From the NCBI RefSeq assembly GCF_913776295.1, contig NZ_CAJYOJ010000005.1, positions 1-62,236 on the forward strand: a stretch of DNA of 62,236 nucleotides, in the 5' to 3' direction. The stretch is from an uncultured Pedobacter sp. (lineage in GTDB: Bacteria; Bacteroidota; Bacteroidia; Sphingobacteriales; Sphingobacteriaceae). The notes under the pieces are model-generated. The model was not told the origin of the DNA. It saw only the letters and a program-made list of their open reading frames with translations, and did no database searches. Position numbers and translations under genes: made by a program. This document shows, piece by piece, positions 39,909-50,400 of this stretch (positions are counted from its first letter, which is position 1; every line of letters begins with the position of its first letter).

Positions 39909-40877
39909 TTATTTTTTAACCGGATTAAAGGTTTCCATGGTTACGCCACGGTTGCGCATTACGAGTGTATCGGTAGTGGCTACAGACATGTCCGCAAGAT
40001 CGATGTTATAATTCAGGTAAAGGGCATCCCGATCGGTATTTCCCCAGCTATTCTTTTCTCCACGTTTGATAAACTTGCCGCTTCCGGTTGCCGTAAAGCT
40101 ATTGTCGGCAGCAGATACAGTACAGTTACCTGAATTATCGAAGGTAAGCAGCAATTTGCAGGTGATATTCCGGTTGTCTTTATCTTTGAATACCGCGTTA
40201 AATGTATTCGACTTTAAAGAGGTTGTTACTACCTGATTAACCTCATCGCTTTCCACATAGGTCATGTGCCTGCTAACCGTTTTGTTCAAACTGGTATTGC
40301 CGTTTTTACCGGTAACTACATCTTTACCGCGGCGCAGGTAATAGCCGTGCCAAGGGTTGATGTACTTGATGGCATACAGGGTATAATTCTTGGCTTCTAA
40401 AATTTTATCGGCATTTTGTACCGAAGTCATCCGCAGCGGAATAACGTAGGTATTTTTCAGCGCCAGCGGATCGGCAAAAAAATCATCGGTAAGTTGTACC
40501 TGAACACCACCTGTTATTTTACCTTTCGGAATAGTGATGGAGCCACCTTGAAGGCTATAGTAGTTTGCCGGCATGGCTACCACATTTGCGGCACCACCAA
40601 AAGTAAGATTGCTGGCCAGGGTATTATCTACTGCCACCCCAATACTTACATCGTTTTTAACTTCATATACACCGCCCGTTGTGGCCATGATTTCGCAACG
40701 GTACTGGTTGTCCAAAGAGGTATCATATAAATCCTCACCAAGGGTAATGGTACGAACAGGACTCTGGTATGCAAAATATACCGTTTGGGTGCCGTAATCA
40801 GGAAATTCCCACTCCTGATTTTTGCATGCTCCTAGAAACACGGCCATTGCCAGCAAAAATTGGATTTTCTTTTTCAT
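39909..40877 (-). CDS. Surface glycan-binding lipoprotein, XusE-like (DUF1735/DUF5627)
   Basis: This 322-aa lipoprotein has the lipobox VFLGACKN (Cys18). An N-terminal BT_3987-like DUF1735 domain (about 30-160, with PANYYSLQGGSITIPKG) is followed by a beta-rich C-terminal domain (about 170-322, from NPWHGYYLRRG), matching DUF5627. These pairings are seen in SusE-positioned surface glycan-binding proteins. The order SusC-SusD-SusC-SusD-this-GH10 matches the core xylan locus described as xusABCDE-xyn10A in Bacteroidetes. It probably tethers xylan at the surface. The gene starts 32 nt after SusD and ends 13 nt before the xylanase. Confidence 0.85.
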   Translation of the reverse strand: MKKKIQFLLAMAVFLGACKNQEWEFPDYGTQTVYFAYQSPVRTITLGEDLYDTSLDNQYRCEIMATTGGVYEVKNDVSIGVAVDNTLASNLTFGGAANVVAMPANYYSLQGGSITIPKGKITGGVQVQLTDDFFADPLALKNTYVIPLRMTSVQNADKILEAKNYTLYAIKYINPWHGYYLRRGKDVVTGKNGNTSLNKTVSRHMTYVESDEVNQVVTTSLKSNTFNAVFKDKDNRNITCKLLLTFDNSGNCTVSAADNSFTATGSGKFIKRGEKNSWGNTDRDALYLNYNIDLADMSVATTDTLVMRNRGVTMETFNPVKK

Positions 40878-40909
40878 TTTCTTTAAATTTTAATCCTGGT
40901 ATTGATGAA

Positions 40910-42670
40910 CTACCAGCCTGCGTTCTGGATAAGATTATTGTACTTTAAAATTTCACTATAAGGTACCGGACCGTAAATCATGTAAGGCTGATACACGCGG
41001 TTTTCTACATTGATCGGGGTAAACGTTGTTCCGGTAATGCTTGCTCCCTGGGCCACCTCGTTCAGGCTGGCATTCCATCTGCGTAAATCCCAGAATCGGA
41101 AACCTTCAAAACAGAGTTCCAGGCGACGCTCATTGCGGATCAGTTCTCTCATTTTTACCTGGTCTGACTTAATCGATTCCAGGTAAGGGTCGTTATTGTT
41201 AGTACCAACACCTGCTCTTCTGCGGATCGCCTTGATCACATCATAAGCTGAATAAGCATTGTTTCCACCATTTAATGGCCCCCAGGCTTCATTTGCAGCT
41301 TCAGCATAGGCAAGATAAATTTCTGTATACCGAATCCGTGGGTTGTAATGTTTCTGGTTGGTGGTTGATGATGGGTTCAGGTTTACATCCTGTCTAAGCA
41401 GCTTACGCATGTAATATCCGGTACGGGTAGAAGTTTCCACTTTATTCAACGCATCATTGGTAGGTCCGTTAAGCGTTGTATTAATCGTACTGCCAGCAGT
41501 TCCTGCCGTACCGCCATTCACCAGAATGTATAACTTCAACCTCGGATCACGGTTATCGTAAGGACTGGATGCAGAGAAACCACTATTGGCATCTGATATC
41601 GGATAGCCATTGGCCATTGGGAAAGCATTTACCAGATTTTGTGTCGGATTGATCCGGCCGCTGCCAAAAAGTGTCGGCGGGAAGTTATTTCTTTCTAGGT
41701 CATTACTATTGCCCACATCACTGCGCCATAAAATTTCAGAAGGATTTACTCCCGATGCCAACCCATCAATACCGGCATCTTTGTCATACCACTTGATGTC
41801 GTTCGCCGTCAGGTTTACCAACCCACCTCTTAAATTGATTACAGCGGCAGCATCATTTGCCGCTTTTTCCCATTTGGCAACCGTTGAGGGATTAAATGCA
41901 GGACTTGCAGCCAGCAATGACGCTTTCGCACGGATGGCTTTTGCAATGCGAGCCGTTACACGCCCTCTGAAATAATAACCGAAAACACGATTGTAGTTAT
42001 CTTTTCCTACGCCCGAATATTTAGCAGGCACTTGCGCATCACTAGCAACATCCTCAAAATCAACAGGAAGCAATTGCTCCGCCATATCAAGATCGCGATA
42101 AATTTGCTCCATTGTCGCATCAAAAGTGGCTCTGGGTTTATTGAAATCGGCATCCTGCCCTTCTGGTTGCAATACCACCGGAATACCAAGCAGCTGGCCG
42201 TTATTGCCTTTACCGGCGTGTGCCTGCAACAGGTAATAATTAAACATGGCACGAAGCGCATACCCCTCTCCTTTCATCCGGTCGTTAAACATGCGGTTGA
42301 TATTAGGCTCAACAGCCCATTTCACCTGGTCTGTTACCGAAAAAAACAGGTTAAGGTATTGGATGGCGGCACGCGAATTGGTCCACTGAGAAAGTGGGTT
42401 ATTTATCGCCGTCCATTGCCCGGTAGCAATTTTCAGGTAAGCATTATTGCGGTCGTTGCTTACGGCATCATCAGTAGCTACATCATTAAACGACCAGCTA
42501 TTGGTGGGTATACGGGCATAACCGTTAAGCAGTAAACCCTGTGCATAGGTTGCATTATTGTAAGTACTTTCCAGATCAAGATTATTCTCGATTTCAGGTT
42601 TTAACATATCCTTGCAGCCAACAGAGAAAAGCAGTGCTGCCAAACCGATCAGAAGTTGTATTTTTTTCAT
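40910..42670 (-). CDS. SusD/RagB-family lipoprotein, XusD-like
   Basis: This 586-aa lipoprotein has the lipobox LLFSVGCKD (Cys19), followed by MLKPEIENNLD. The RagB/SusD fold is recognisable by the conserved C-terminal EIYLAYAEAANEAWG and ELIRNERRLELCFEGFRFWDLRRW. It is the second SusD of the tandem SusCD set and binds xylan or xylo-oligosaccharides above its SusC partner. It follows that gene by 18 nt and precedes the XusE-like gene by 32 nt. The symbol is given by position in the conserved locus, not by a sequence search. Confidence 0.95.
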   Translation of the reverse strand: MKKIQLLIGLAALLFSVGCKDMLKPEIENNLDLESTYNNATYAQGLLLNGYARIPTNSWSFNDVATDDAVSNDRNNAYLKIATGQWTAINNPLSQWTNSRAAIQYLNLFFSVTDQVKWAVEPNINRMFNDRMKGEGYALRAMFNYYLLQAHAGKGNNGQLLGIPVVLQPEGQDADFNKPRATFDATMEQIYRDLDMAEQLLPVDFEDVASDAQVPAKYSGVGKDNYNRVFGYYFRGRVTARIAKAIRAKASLLAASPAFNPSTVAKWEKAANDAAAVINLRGGLVNLTANDIKWYDKDAGIDGLASGVNPSEILWRSDVGNSNDLERNNFPPTLFGSGRINPTQNLVNAFPMANGYPISDANSGFSASSPYDNRDPRLKLYILVNGGTAGTAGSTINTTLNGPTNDALNKVETSTRTGYYMRKLLRQDVNLNPSSTTNQKHYNPRIRYTEIYLAYAEAANEAWGPLNGGNNAYSAYDVIKAIRRRAGVGTNNNDPYLESIKSDQVKMRELIRNERRLELCFEGFRFWDLRRWNASLNEVAQGASITGTTFTPINVENRVYQPYMIYGPVPYSEILKYNNLIQNAGW

Positions 42671-42688
42671 ATCTATTTGTTATCAGGG

Positions 42689-45565
42689 TTAAAACAAAGC
42701 CTTTACACCAAGGTTATAAAACCGCGTTTGGGGTGAGGTATTGACGTTAAGTTCCAGTATTTCACGTTCTGGTGCGATGGTAAGCAGGTTCATGCCGCTG
42801 GCATAAATGCCTAATTCTCTTACAAATCCGTTGCGGAACAGATTTGCCGGGAACTGGTAAGATAGCTGCACTTTCGACAAATCGAAACGGTTCGTGCTGT
42901 ACAGCCAGAAATCTGAAGAGCGGAAATTATTATCGCTGCTTGCTGTAGTTAACCGTGGATAGGTCGCCGTGGCCTGTGTTTCAGGAGTCCAGCGGTCTCT
43001 AACTACTATTGAATATTTGTCCTCGCCATCTACCCAGAAATAATTACTGTTTTTCATCGCTTTTGCACCATATCGGCCGGTACCCAATACAAACAGGCTT
43101 AAATTTTTCCATTTCGCTGTCAGGTTTACGCCTAAGGTCATTGGTGCGCCTAACCATCCGCCTTTACCCAGGTAAACTTCATCCCTGGTATCAATAATAC
43201 CATCACCGTTCTGATCTTTGTATTTCAAATCTCCGGGTTTAACCTGACCGAAAGACTGGGCAGGCGAAGCGGCTATATCAGCAGTGCTGCTAAAAAAGCC
43301 CAAACTCTGTAATCCCCAAAGTGCATCAAGTGGTTTTCCTGCACGGTTCAGGTAATCAAACTGGTAAGATTCGGCACGTTTGGTGGCTTTGGTATCGTAA
43401 TAAGTACCGGTTACTCCAAGGCTCCAATCTATTTCTCCCGTTTTTTTATTCACCCTGATACCAAAATCAAATCCTCTGCGCTGATCATTATCGTAATTTA
43501 CGTAAGGGATATCAGAATATACCGGAAATCCTGTAGTAAGATAAGAAGGATATAATACACCTGGCTGCACCACATTGCCACGCGTTTGATTAAAAAATGC
43601 AGAAGCCGTAAAGTTGATCAGGTTTTTATAGAGCGATCCTTCCAGACCGATATTAATCTCTCTTCGTTGCGGAAACTTTAAATTAGGGTTATCGCCTCTT
43701 CTGCGGTCAAAAGTATGTACCAATCCGCCATCACGCCAGCTGTACCAGGCCGCATCGTTATAAGTAAAGTAGCCCTGGTAAAGGTTATAGTTGTTAATGT
43801 CGAGGTCGGTATTCAGGATTCCAGCAGAAGCCGTAACTTTCAACTGATCAACGATTTCAGAATTTTTAAGGAATGCTTCTTCACTAAGCCTCCATCCTAA
43901 AGACAGTGTTGGCGAGAATGCGCCACGGTTAGCTGTTGGTAATTTTGCCGAATAAACATACGCCCCGCTAAAATCGGCATAGTAGCGATGATCATAGTTA
44001 TAACCTAGCTGTAAACCCAGGTTGGCGTTGTTTGTGGCATGATAAACCGAAGATTCGCTGATGTTAAAACCATAACCCAATAATGATCCGGTAACATTAT
44101 GCTTTTGTTTAAAAGTACGTGCATAATTAAACTGACCTGAAAAAGAGATGGTTTGGCGATAGGCACTTCCGCTTACATTCTGTATGCCTGATCTGGCATC
44201 AATGCCATACTTTGTTAAACTCGAAATCTGGTCAATGCCTGCGTAATTGTTCCACGCCGCTTCGTAAACGGAATAAGTATTGTTATACGATTGATTAAAA
44301 GCGCTGGAATAATCAACGGCAAGCATGGTTTTAAAGCTTAATCCCTGCATCAGGCTGCTGAGGTCAAAATTTATCCCGGTATTAAACTGGAACTGACGGG
44401 ATACATTACGGTTGTAGCCTCCTGCATAAATACTGGCGAAGCTATTCGTCTGGTCCAACTGGCTTCCACCCAAAAGATAGCTACCATTAATGATATTGTT
44501 GCTATTATTGGCCTGTGCCAGCGATGCCACATCACCAGGTTCAATCATACTGATGGGGATAAGCGGTGCAAAACGGTACGGACGAACCGTAGCTGCGCTG
44601 CCCCAATAATCGGTGTTTACCCCTTTACCGGTATAAAAACTCGCCGTAGCATCTACATTCAGCGAAATAATCTTGTTTAATTTTACATCAATATTTCCGC
44701 GTACATTAAAACGGTTGGCACCACTGTTTTTTACGGCTTCACCAAAATTTAACAATGAACCCATTGACCAATAACCGAGGTTGGTATAATAACGCGTGCG
44801 GTTGTTACCGCCTGAAATTTCTGCAGTCACATCATTTCGTCCGTAACTGTTTCTCAGATAATCCGAAGAATAATAATCTACGTTAGGATAGCGGTAAGGA
44901 TTTGTTCCGGAGGCATAGTTGTATATGGTTTGCTGCGTGTAAAGATCTGGCAATCCGTCATTACGGCGCGCTTCATTATACAAAGTCATGTATTCTGCAG
45001 AACCCAGAAACTGGGGATAACCTTTAGGAACATTTAAACCTGTATTGGCCCTAACATTTACCCTCTGCTCGTAATTACCCCCTCTTTTGGTGGTAATATA
45101 CAGTACGCCTTTGGCTGCACGGCTACCATATAGCGCTACTGCATTTACACCTTTGAGAATGGTAATCTGATCGATTTCCGTCGGCATAATGTTGTTGATG
45201 TCTCTCGGAATCCCGTCTACCAATACGAGGTAGCTGCCCATTCCCCAAATGTTACCATTAAAACCCGGTAAAAGGGCATCAAGGCCTTCAAGGCTGGAGG
45301 TGGTATAGTTTTTTTCCAGCATCTGGGAAAGATTTATGGCGGAAACATCGCCCAAAAGGTCGCGTTTGGCCACTTTCCTGAATGCAACCTGTACTGAATC
45401 TACCTGAGGCATCACAAATACGGTATCCTGCGGCAGGCGTTCTTCGTTTTTATTAACGGATTTATTGCTTTTATTGCTTTGCCTGGTGGTTTGCGCTGAT
45501 CCTGCTGCAGGCAGCAAAAACGCAACGGCAAGGCACAAGGCTGATATTATCTTGATCTGTTTCAT
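42689..45565 (-). CDS. SusC-family TonB-dependent transporter lacking the N-terminal extension domain, XusC-like
   Basis: This 958-aa transporter has a signal peptide (about 1-25, ending AGSAQ), a plug (about 75-165, with LDALLPGFNGNIWG, YLVLVDGIPRDIN and LYGSRAAKGVLYITT) and a barrel ending in TRFYNLGVKALF. Unlike most SusC proteins, it has no carboxypeptidase-regulatory-like domain. The signal peptide is followed only by a polar Asn/Lys/Ser linker and the segment PQDTVFVMPQVDSVQVAFRK. It is intact otherwise. It lies 27 nt after SusD and 18 nt before the next SusD. The missing domain is normally the first periplasmic module, so energy coupling or partner recognition may differ from the upstream SusC. 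Confidence 0.93.
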   Translation of the reverse strand: MKQIKIISALCLAVAFLLPAAGSAQTTRQSNKSNKSVNKNEERLPQDTVFVMPQVDSVQVAFRKVAKRDLLGDVSAINLSQMLEKNYTTSSLEGLDALLPGFNGNIWGMGSYLVLVDGIPRDINNIMPTEIDQITILKGVNAVALYGSRAAKGVLYITTKRGGNYEQRVNVRANTGLNVPKGYPQFLGSAEYMTLYNEARRNDGLPDLYTQQTIYNYASGTNPYRYPNVDYYSSDYLRNSYGRNDVTAEISGGNNRTRYYTNLGYWSMGSLLNFGEAVKNSGANRFNVRGNIDVKLNKIISLNVDATASFYTGKGVNTDYWGSAATVRPYRFAPLIPISMIEPGDVASLAQANNSNNIINGSYLLGGSQLDQTNSFASIYAGGYNRNVSRQFQFNTGINFDLSSLMQGLSFKTMLAVDYSSAFNQSYNNTYSVYEAAWNNYAGIDQISSLTKYGIDARSGIQNVSGSAYRQTISFSGQFNYARTFKQKHNVTGSLLGYGFNISESSVYHATNNANLGLQLGYNYDHRYYADFSGAYVYSAKLPTANRGAFSPTLSLGWRLSEEAFLKNSEIVDQLKVTASAGILNTDLDINNYNLYQGYFTYNDAAWYSWRDGGLVHTFDRRRGDNPNLKFPQRREINIGLEGSLYKNLINFTASAFFNQTRGNVVQPGVLYPSYLTTGFPVYSDIPYVNYDNDQRRGFDFGIRVNKKTGEIDWSLGVTGTYYDTKATKRAESYQFDYLNRAGKPLDALWGLQSLGFFSSTADIAASPAQSFGQVKPGDLKYKDQNGDGIIDTRDEVYLGKGGWLGAPMTLGVNLTAKWKNLSLFVLGTGRYGAKAMKNSNYFWVDGEDKYSIVVRDRWTPETQATATYPRLTTASSDNNFRSSDFWLYSTNRFDLSKVQLSYQFPANLFRNGFVRELGIYASGMNLLTIAPEREILELNVNTSPQTRFYNLGVKALF

Positions 45566-45592
45566 TTCATTCGTTTGAATTAGTTTACGCCC

Positions 45593-47476
45593 TTACCAGC
45601 CTGGATTTTGTTTAAAATCTGCATACATGTTCACATCGGCATTTTTAAGTGGAAGCCAATAATGTTTCTGACTAAATTTCCGCTCCAGAATAACCACTTC
45701 TTTAAGGTTAACTACCCGGTTTGCAGTAGGATCGGTAGTGCTGAAAGTTCCGCTACGGTCAAACTCAACCGATGTTTTTAAAGTGTATGGTTTCTCAATC
45801 AATAGTAACCAGCGGCGCAAATCGTTAAAGCGGTGGCCCTCAAATGATAACTCTACTGCTCGTTCTCTTCTTACTTCACCCAAGAATCCATCTACAGATG
45901 TCAGGAACTTTGCCGCCACATTAGCTACGCCAGCCCTCGTGCGGATCACGTTGATGGCATCAACAGCTGTTTTGGAAAAACCAGGATCTTTGCCGGTAGG
46001 CGAGTTATATCCCATCAGTGCAGCTTCAGCATACATCAGGTAGATATCAGCCAAACGCATGTAAGGAACATAAATATGAAGACTATTTCCATACGAATAA
46101 CCATTATCATATTTATTGGCGGTAATCGGAATAAATTTACGCAAAACGTAACCCGTTCTGCTTCCGGTACTTACATCTCGATAACTTCCGCTGGTGTATA
46201 AATTGGCATACCTGTTTTTTTCATCGCTGGCACCCATAGCACCTTGCACAAATTTTACCCCGTCAAAAACGATGTCATTATAAAACCTCGGGTCTCTTCC
46301 TTTCCATGGATATTCCGGATTGTAACCTGATTCGCTGTCGGCCTTAGTAATATCAGCGATCGGCAAGCCATTGGCCATACCATAATAATCTACATAATTG
46401 GCGGTAGGCGTAAACTTAAGGTCACCTTCCGAAATCACTACCGGTGTATATTGCTTACTGGTTCCCCAGTTAGAATTATTTGCACTGAAAAACGGACCAC
46501 GGAATATGGCTTCGGTACTTCCGGGTAAATCCCAGTTTTGCCCGCTGGTGTAAAAATTGCGGTAATAATTTTTAAATTCTACAAGCGCATACTGGGTGGT
46601 ACCGCTTTCGGTAAGGGTAAGCAGTTCGGCAAATGCAGCTGCTGCTTTTTTACAGTATTCTGCATCGTAGCTCTTGCTTCCCGTCGATTCAAAATTCATC
46701 AGCGGACTACCGGCCCACAGGTAATTTTTACCGAGATAACCCAAAGCCATGATCTTATTGATCCGCAGGGAGTTTTTACCCAGGGTACGTTTACCCGCTG
46801 TGGTATTGTCCCAGTTAACAGGTAAAATATCTGCAGCAGCCCTGAAATCTGCAGCCGCTTTGTCTGCACATGCTTTATAGCTTAAGCGTGGAAGGGTAAG
46901 TTTCGAATCCGTAGGTAAAACAGTATCTATATAAGGTAAGCCTCCAAAATATTCCATCAGCCTGTGGTGAAACCAACCGCGGAAGAAAAGCAGTTGCCCT
47001 TTAATGAGGTTTCTTTCCTCATCTGTAGCATCTGTCATCTTATCCATATTGGCCAAACCCACATTTACTTTACTGATCCCATACCAGGCCGCTTTCCAAA
47101 GATCCTTGTTAAAACGGTCGTTATTTGTGCTAAAATTATTGCGGTTCATCCATCCTGATCCCCAGCCGTCAAATTCAGACTGCCATCCCCAGAAATTCCC
47201 ATCGTCTATCTTATGGATGAAATGAAAATTTCCGGCGGTTGAGGTAATCTCATCTTCTCCCCAATTCCAGGAATTGGTCCAGTAGTTTGTGCTAAAATTT
47301 ACGATACAGTTGTAGAGCTCTTCGGTATAACCCTGGAAATTATTGAAATTCTTAAAAGCCTCTTTCTCCGAAATAACAGTTTCATTGGCCTTATCGAGGT
47401 ATTTTTCACACGAAGAAAGGGATACTGTTGACCAGATGATGGCACAACATACTAATGTTTTGATATATTTTTTCAT
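45593..47476 (-). CDS. SusD/RagB-family lipoprotein, XusB-like
   Basis: This 627-aa lipoprotein has the lipobox VSLSSCEK (Cys23), then YLDKANETVISEKEAF. RagB/SusD features include the helical TPR scaffold (WKAAWYGISKVNVGL, GQLLFFRGWFHHRLMEYFGGLPY) and the C-terminal RERAVELSFEGHRFNDLRRW. It is the first SusD of the tandem set. I start it at the ATG at 47476, 10 nt after the SusC stop. A longer frame exists but begins at a non-ATG codon inside the SusC gene. It probably binds xylan with aromatic residues at the outer surface. Confidence 0.95.
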   Translation of the reverse strand: MKKYIKTLVCCAIIWSTVSLSSCEKYLDKANETVISEKEAFKNFNNFQGYTEELYNCIVNFSTNYWTNSWNWGEDEITSTAGNFHFIHKIDDGNFWGWQSEFDGWGSGWMNRNNFSTNNDRFNKDLWKAAWYGISKVNVGLANMDKMTDATDEERNLIKGQLLFFRGWFHHRLMEYFGGLPYIDTVLPTDSKLTLPRLSYKACADKAAADFRAAADILPVNWDNTTAGKRTLGKNSLRINKIMALGYLGKNYLWAGSPLMNFESTGSKSYDAEYCKKAAAAFAELLTLTESGTTQYALVEFKNYYRNFYTSGQNWDLPGSTEAIFRGPFFSANNSNWGTSKQYTPVVISEGDLKFTPTANYVDYYGMANGLPIADITKADSESGYNPEYPWKGRDPRFYNDIVFDGVKFVQGAMGASDEKNRYANLYTSGSYRDVSTGSRTGYVLRKFIPITANKYDNGYSYGNSLHIYVPYMRLADIYLMYAEAALMGYNSPTGKDPGFSKTAVDAINVIRTRAGVANVAAKFLTSVDGFLGEVRRERAVELSFEGHRFNDLRRWLLLIEKPYTLKTSVEFDRSGTFSTTDPTANRVVNLKEVVILERKFSQKHYWLPLKNADVNMYADFKQNPGW

Positions 47477-47486
47477 GATTGTAGCA

Positions 47487-50400
47487 TTAAAAAGTAATGT
47501 TTGCCCCAATGTTAAATCGCTTTACCGTTGGATATGCACCCTGCGATGCCCAACCGGTTCCCGCAAAATTAGATTCGCGGTCATCGGGCATTTTGGTCCA
47601 AACATACAGGTTGTTTCCATTTACATATACCCGCAGCGATTCCATACCGATACGCTTGATAAAGCTTTTGCTTTTTTCGAACGTGTACGCCAATTCTGCA
47701 TTTTTTAACCTGATATAGGATCCATCGTACATGTACCGGTTGCCGGAAGTATAACCACTCGCTGTAGACAGCCACCTTGGTAGCGGCACATCGGCATTAG
47801 GGTTATCTTTGCTCCAGTAAGATCCCTCGTTATAAACCAAATGGTTCTGGCCGGCTAAACTGCTAAATACCACCTGACGGGTTACATTGTTTACACCATA
47901 AAGCTGAACAAACAGACTGAAACCTTTCCAGTCTACGCCAAATGTGGCGTTGTAGGTATTCTGAGGGTTTGATGGAAAGCCATAAGGAATATTATCTTTT
48001 GAATCGATAATACCATCGCCGTTATAATCGATAATATAATAATTGCCCGGTAATTTTTGCCCGTCGTTATTATCGTGAATAGTGCTACCATAAAGTTCAT
48101 CCCAGGTATTGTAATTTCCGGCGCTCACATAAGAATAGGTCTGGCTGATTTGTTTGTTAGCCCTTTTCTGATATTCTGGTAACAATTGTGCGTCATCAGC
48201 TTCGATTACCTTATCCTTCGCATGTGTATAATTTACGTTGGCCCAAAGTCTCCAGTTCTGTCCTAATCTTTTGTTAAAGGCCAGCTCAAGCTCATAACCC
48301 TTGTTCTCTACAATACCGAGGTTGGCCACCGGCGCATCAACACCGAAATAAGAAGGGATGGCGCGGTTAGCACCGAGAATCAGGATATCAGTACGGCGGT
48401 CGCGGAAAAAGTCAGCCTTTCCGGTAAACATTCCTTTAAAGAAACTATAATCGATACCAAAATTGGTTTTCTTTACCTTTTCCCAATGCACATCCGGATT
48501 GCCAAGTGCCGATATTTTATACCAGGTGTACGGACTTAATTCAGAACCTTCACCGGTTACCCCCAGTTTGGTTTGTCCACCATAAGCCCATTGTGTAAGA
48601 TAAAGCCAGCGGCCGCTAACATTATCATCACCAATGGCTCCGTATGAAGCACGCAATTTAAGCATGTCAACAAACTTCAGCGGTTTCATAAATTTTTCTT
48701 CACTCAACATCCAGCCCAATCCTCCTGATGAAAAGAATGCGAAACGGTTTTTCGTGCTGAATTTCTCAGAACCATTGTAGGCACCGTTATATTCGATCAT
48801 GTATTTATTGGCATAATTGTAGGTGGTCCGGAAAACCCAGTCTTCACGGTAGTTTGGAATCTCACTTCCGGTTGCCACTTCATTCCGGTTGAAAAGCCCC
48901 ATGGCCGTAATGTTGTGGTTGGTACCCAATTTCAATGCGTAATTAAGCTGGCCCTGATAGAATAACCGGCGTTGCGTAGACCAATCCTGTACGGTACCAC
49001 CGTTGGTGGTCCAGTTGATTCCGTTCTGAAAATCGAAACGATTGGTTCCATCAAATGCCTGCTCATAGGTGGTCAATCCCGTTTTTGGATCGATCCATTT
49101 GCTTTGAATACCATTATACAAATCATTAATCCCCCTGTTTCCTTCTATAAAAGAGTTATCGAGGGCGATGGTACCTTTAAAATTTAAACCCTTTACGAGC
49201 GATCCCAGGTCCTGGTCGAGCGTAAAATCGGTTGTAATCCTGCTCGTAGTGGTATAACCTACCCCACTAACGGCCAGGTTCCGGGCAGAGTTTAAACCTT
49301 TTTGCACATTTGGTGCATAGTAACCCCATGTACCATCCGAATATTGCGGCATAAATACATCCGGAGCAGTAGAATAAGCAGAAATCCAGTAAGAATAGTC
49401 GCTGTTGGAATTGCCCCACGGACTTTTCTTCACACCTCTGGAACCTGACAAATTCACTTTAAAAAGTGTAGATTTAGTCAGTTGAAAATCAAGGTTACTC
49501 CTCACGTTTAACCTGTTAAATCCGTAGCCCGGCTCGTAACCACGATCGTTTTTAAAAGTACGGAACAAGTCGCCTTCGTACAGGTAATCGGCATTGGCAA
49601 AATATTTTACCTTAGCGGTTCCGCCGGAGATATTGAGGTTAACATTGTTGGACAGGGCATAATCTTTAAACAATACCTGGTCCCAGTTTACATTCGGATA
49701 GCGTTCTGATTCTGCTAAATTTGCCGGATAACGGTATTTATAGATTGTAGCCTGCGGCAGATAATCGGCCCAGCTTTCCAGCTTAAGGGAAAGTTCATTT
49801 TCTATGGCCTGGTTCTTAATGGTAAGGGCATCATAAGAATCGTATTTTCCCGGTAAACGTGACGGCGATTTGATTACATTATTGATGGTACCCCTGATAG
49901 AAGCCTGTCCCTCACGGCCACGTTTGGTAGTAATCAGGATTACGCCATTGGCTCCCCTTACCCCAAATACAGCAGTTGCAGAAGCATCTTTCAAAACGGA
50001 TACCGTTTCTACCGAACCGATATCGACACTGTTCATCGGGCGTTCAATACCATCCACGAGGATCAGCGGACCGGTATTGTTCCAGGTGCTACGCCCGCGG
50101 ATCAGTATCTGAGGATCTTCCTCGCCGGGCATTCCGGTACTTGCAGTGGTGATTACCCCTGGCACATTACCCGTTAACGCAGCACCTATACTCGATACTC
50201 CACCGGCACGTTCAAGCACCTTACCTGTAGTCTGTGCAATGGCGGCTACCACACTGGCTTTTTTCTGCGTACCGTAACCGATTACCACAACATCATTAAG
50301 GGCAGATTGATCTTCTGCAAGCACAATTTTAAGATTGTTTTTTCCCTTTGCAGAAACCTCCTTGGTTACCATACCCACGTAACCAATAACCAGAATGGAT

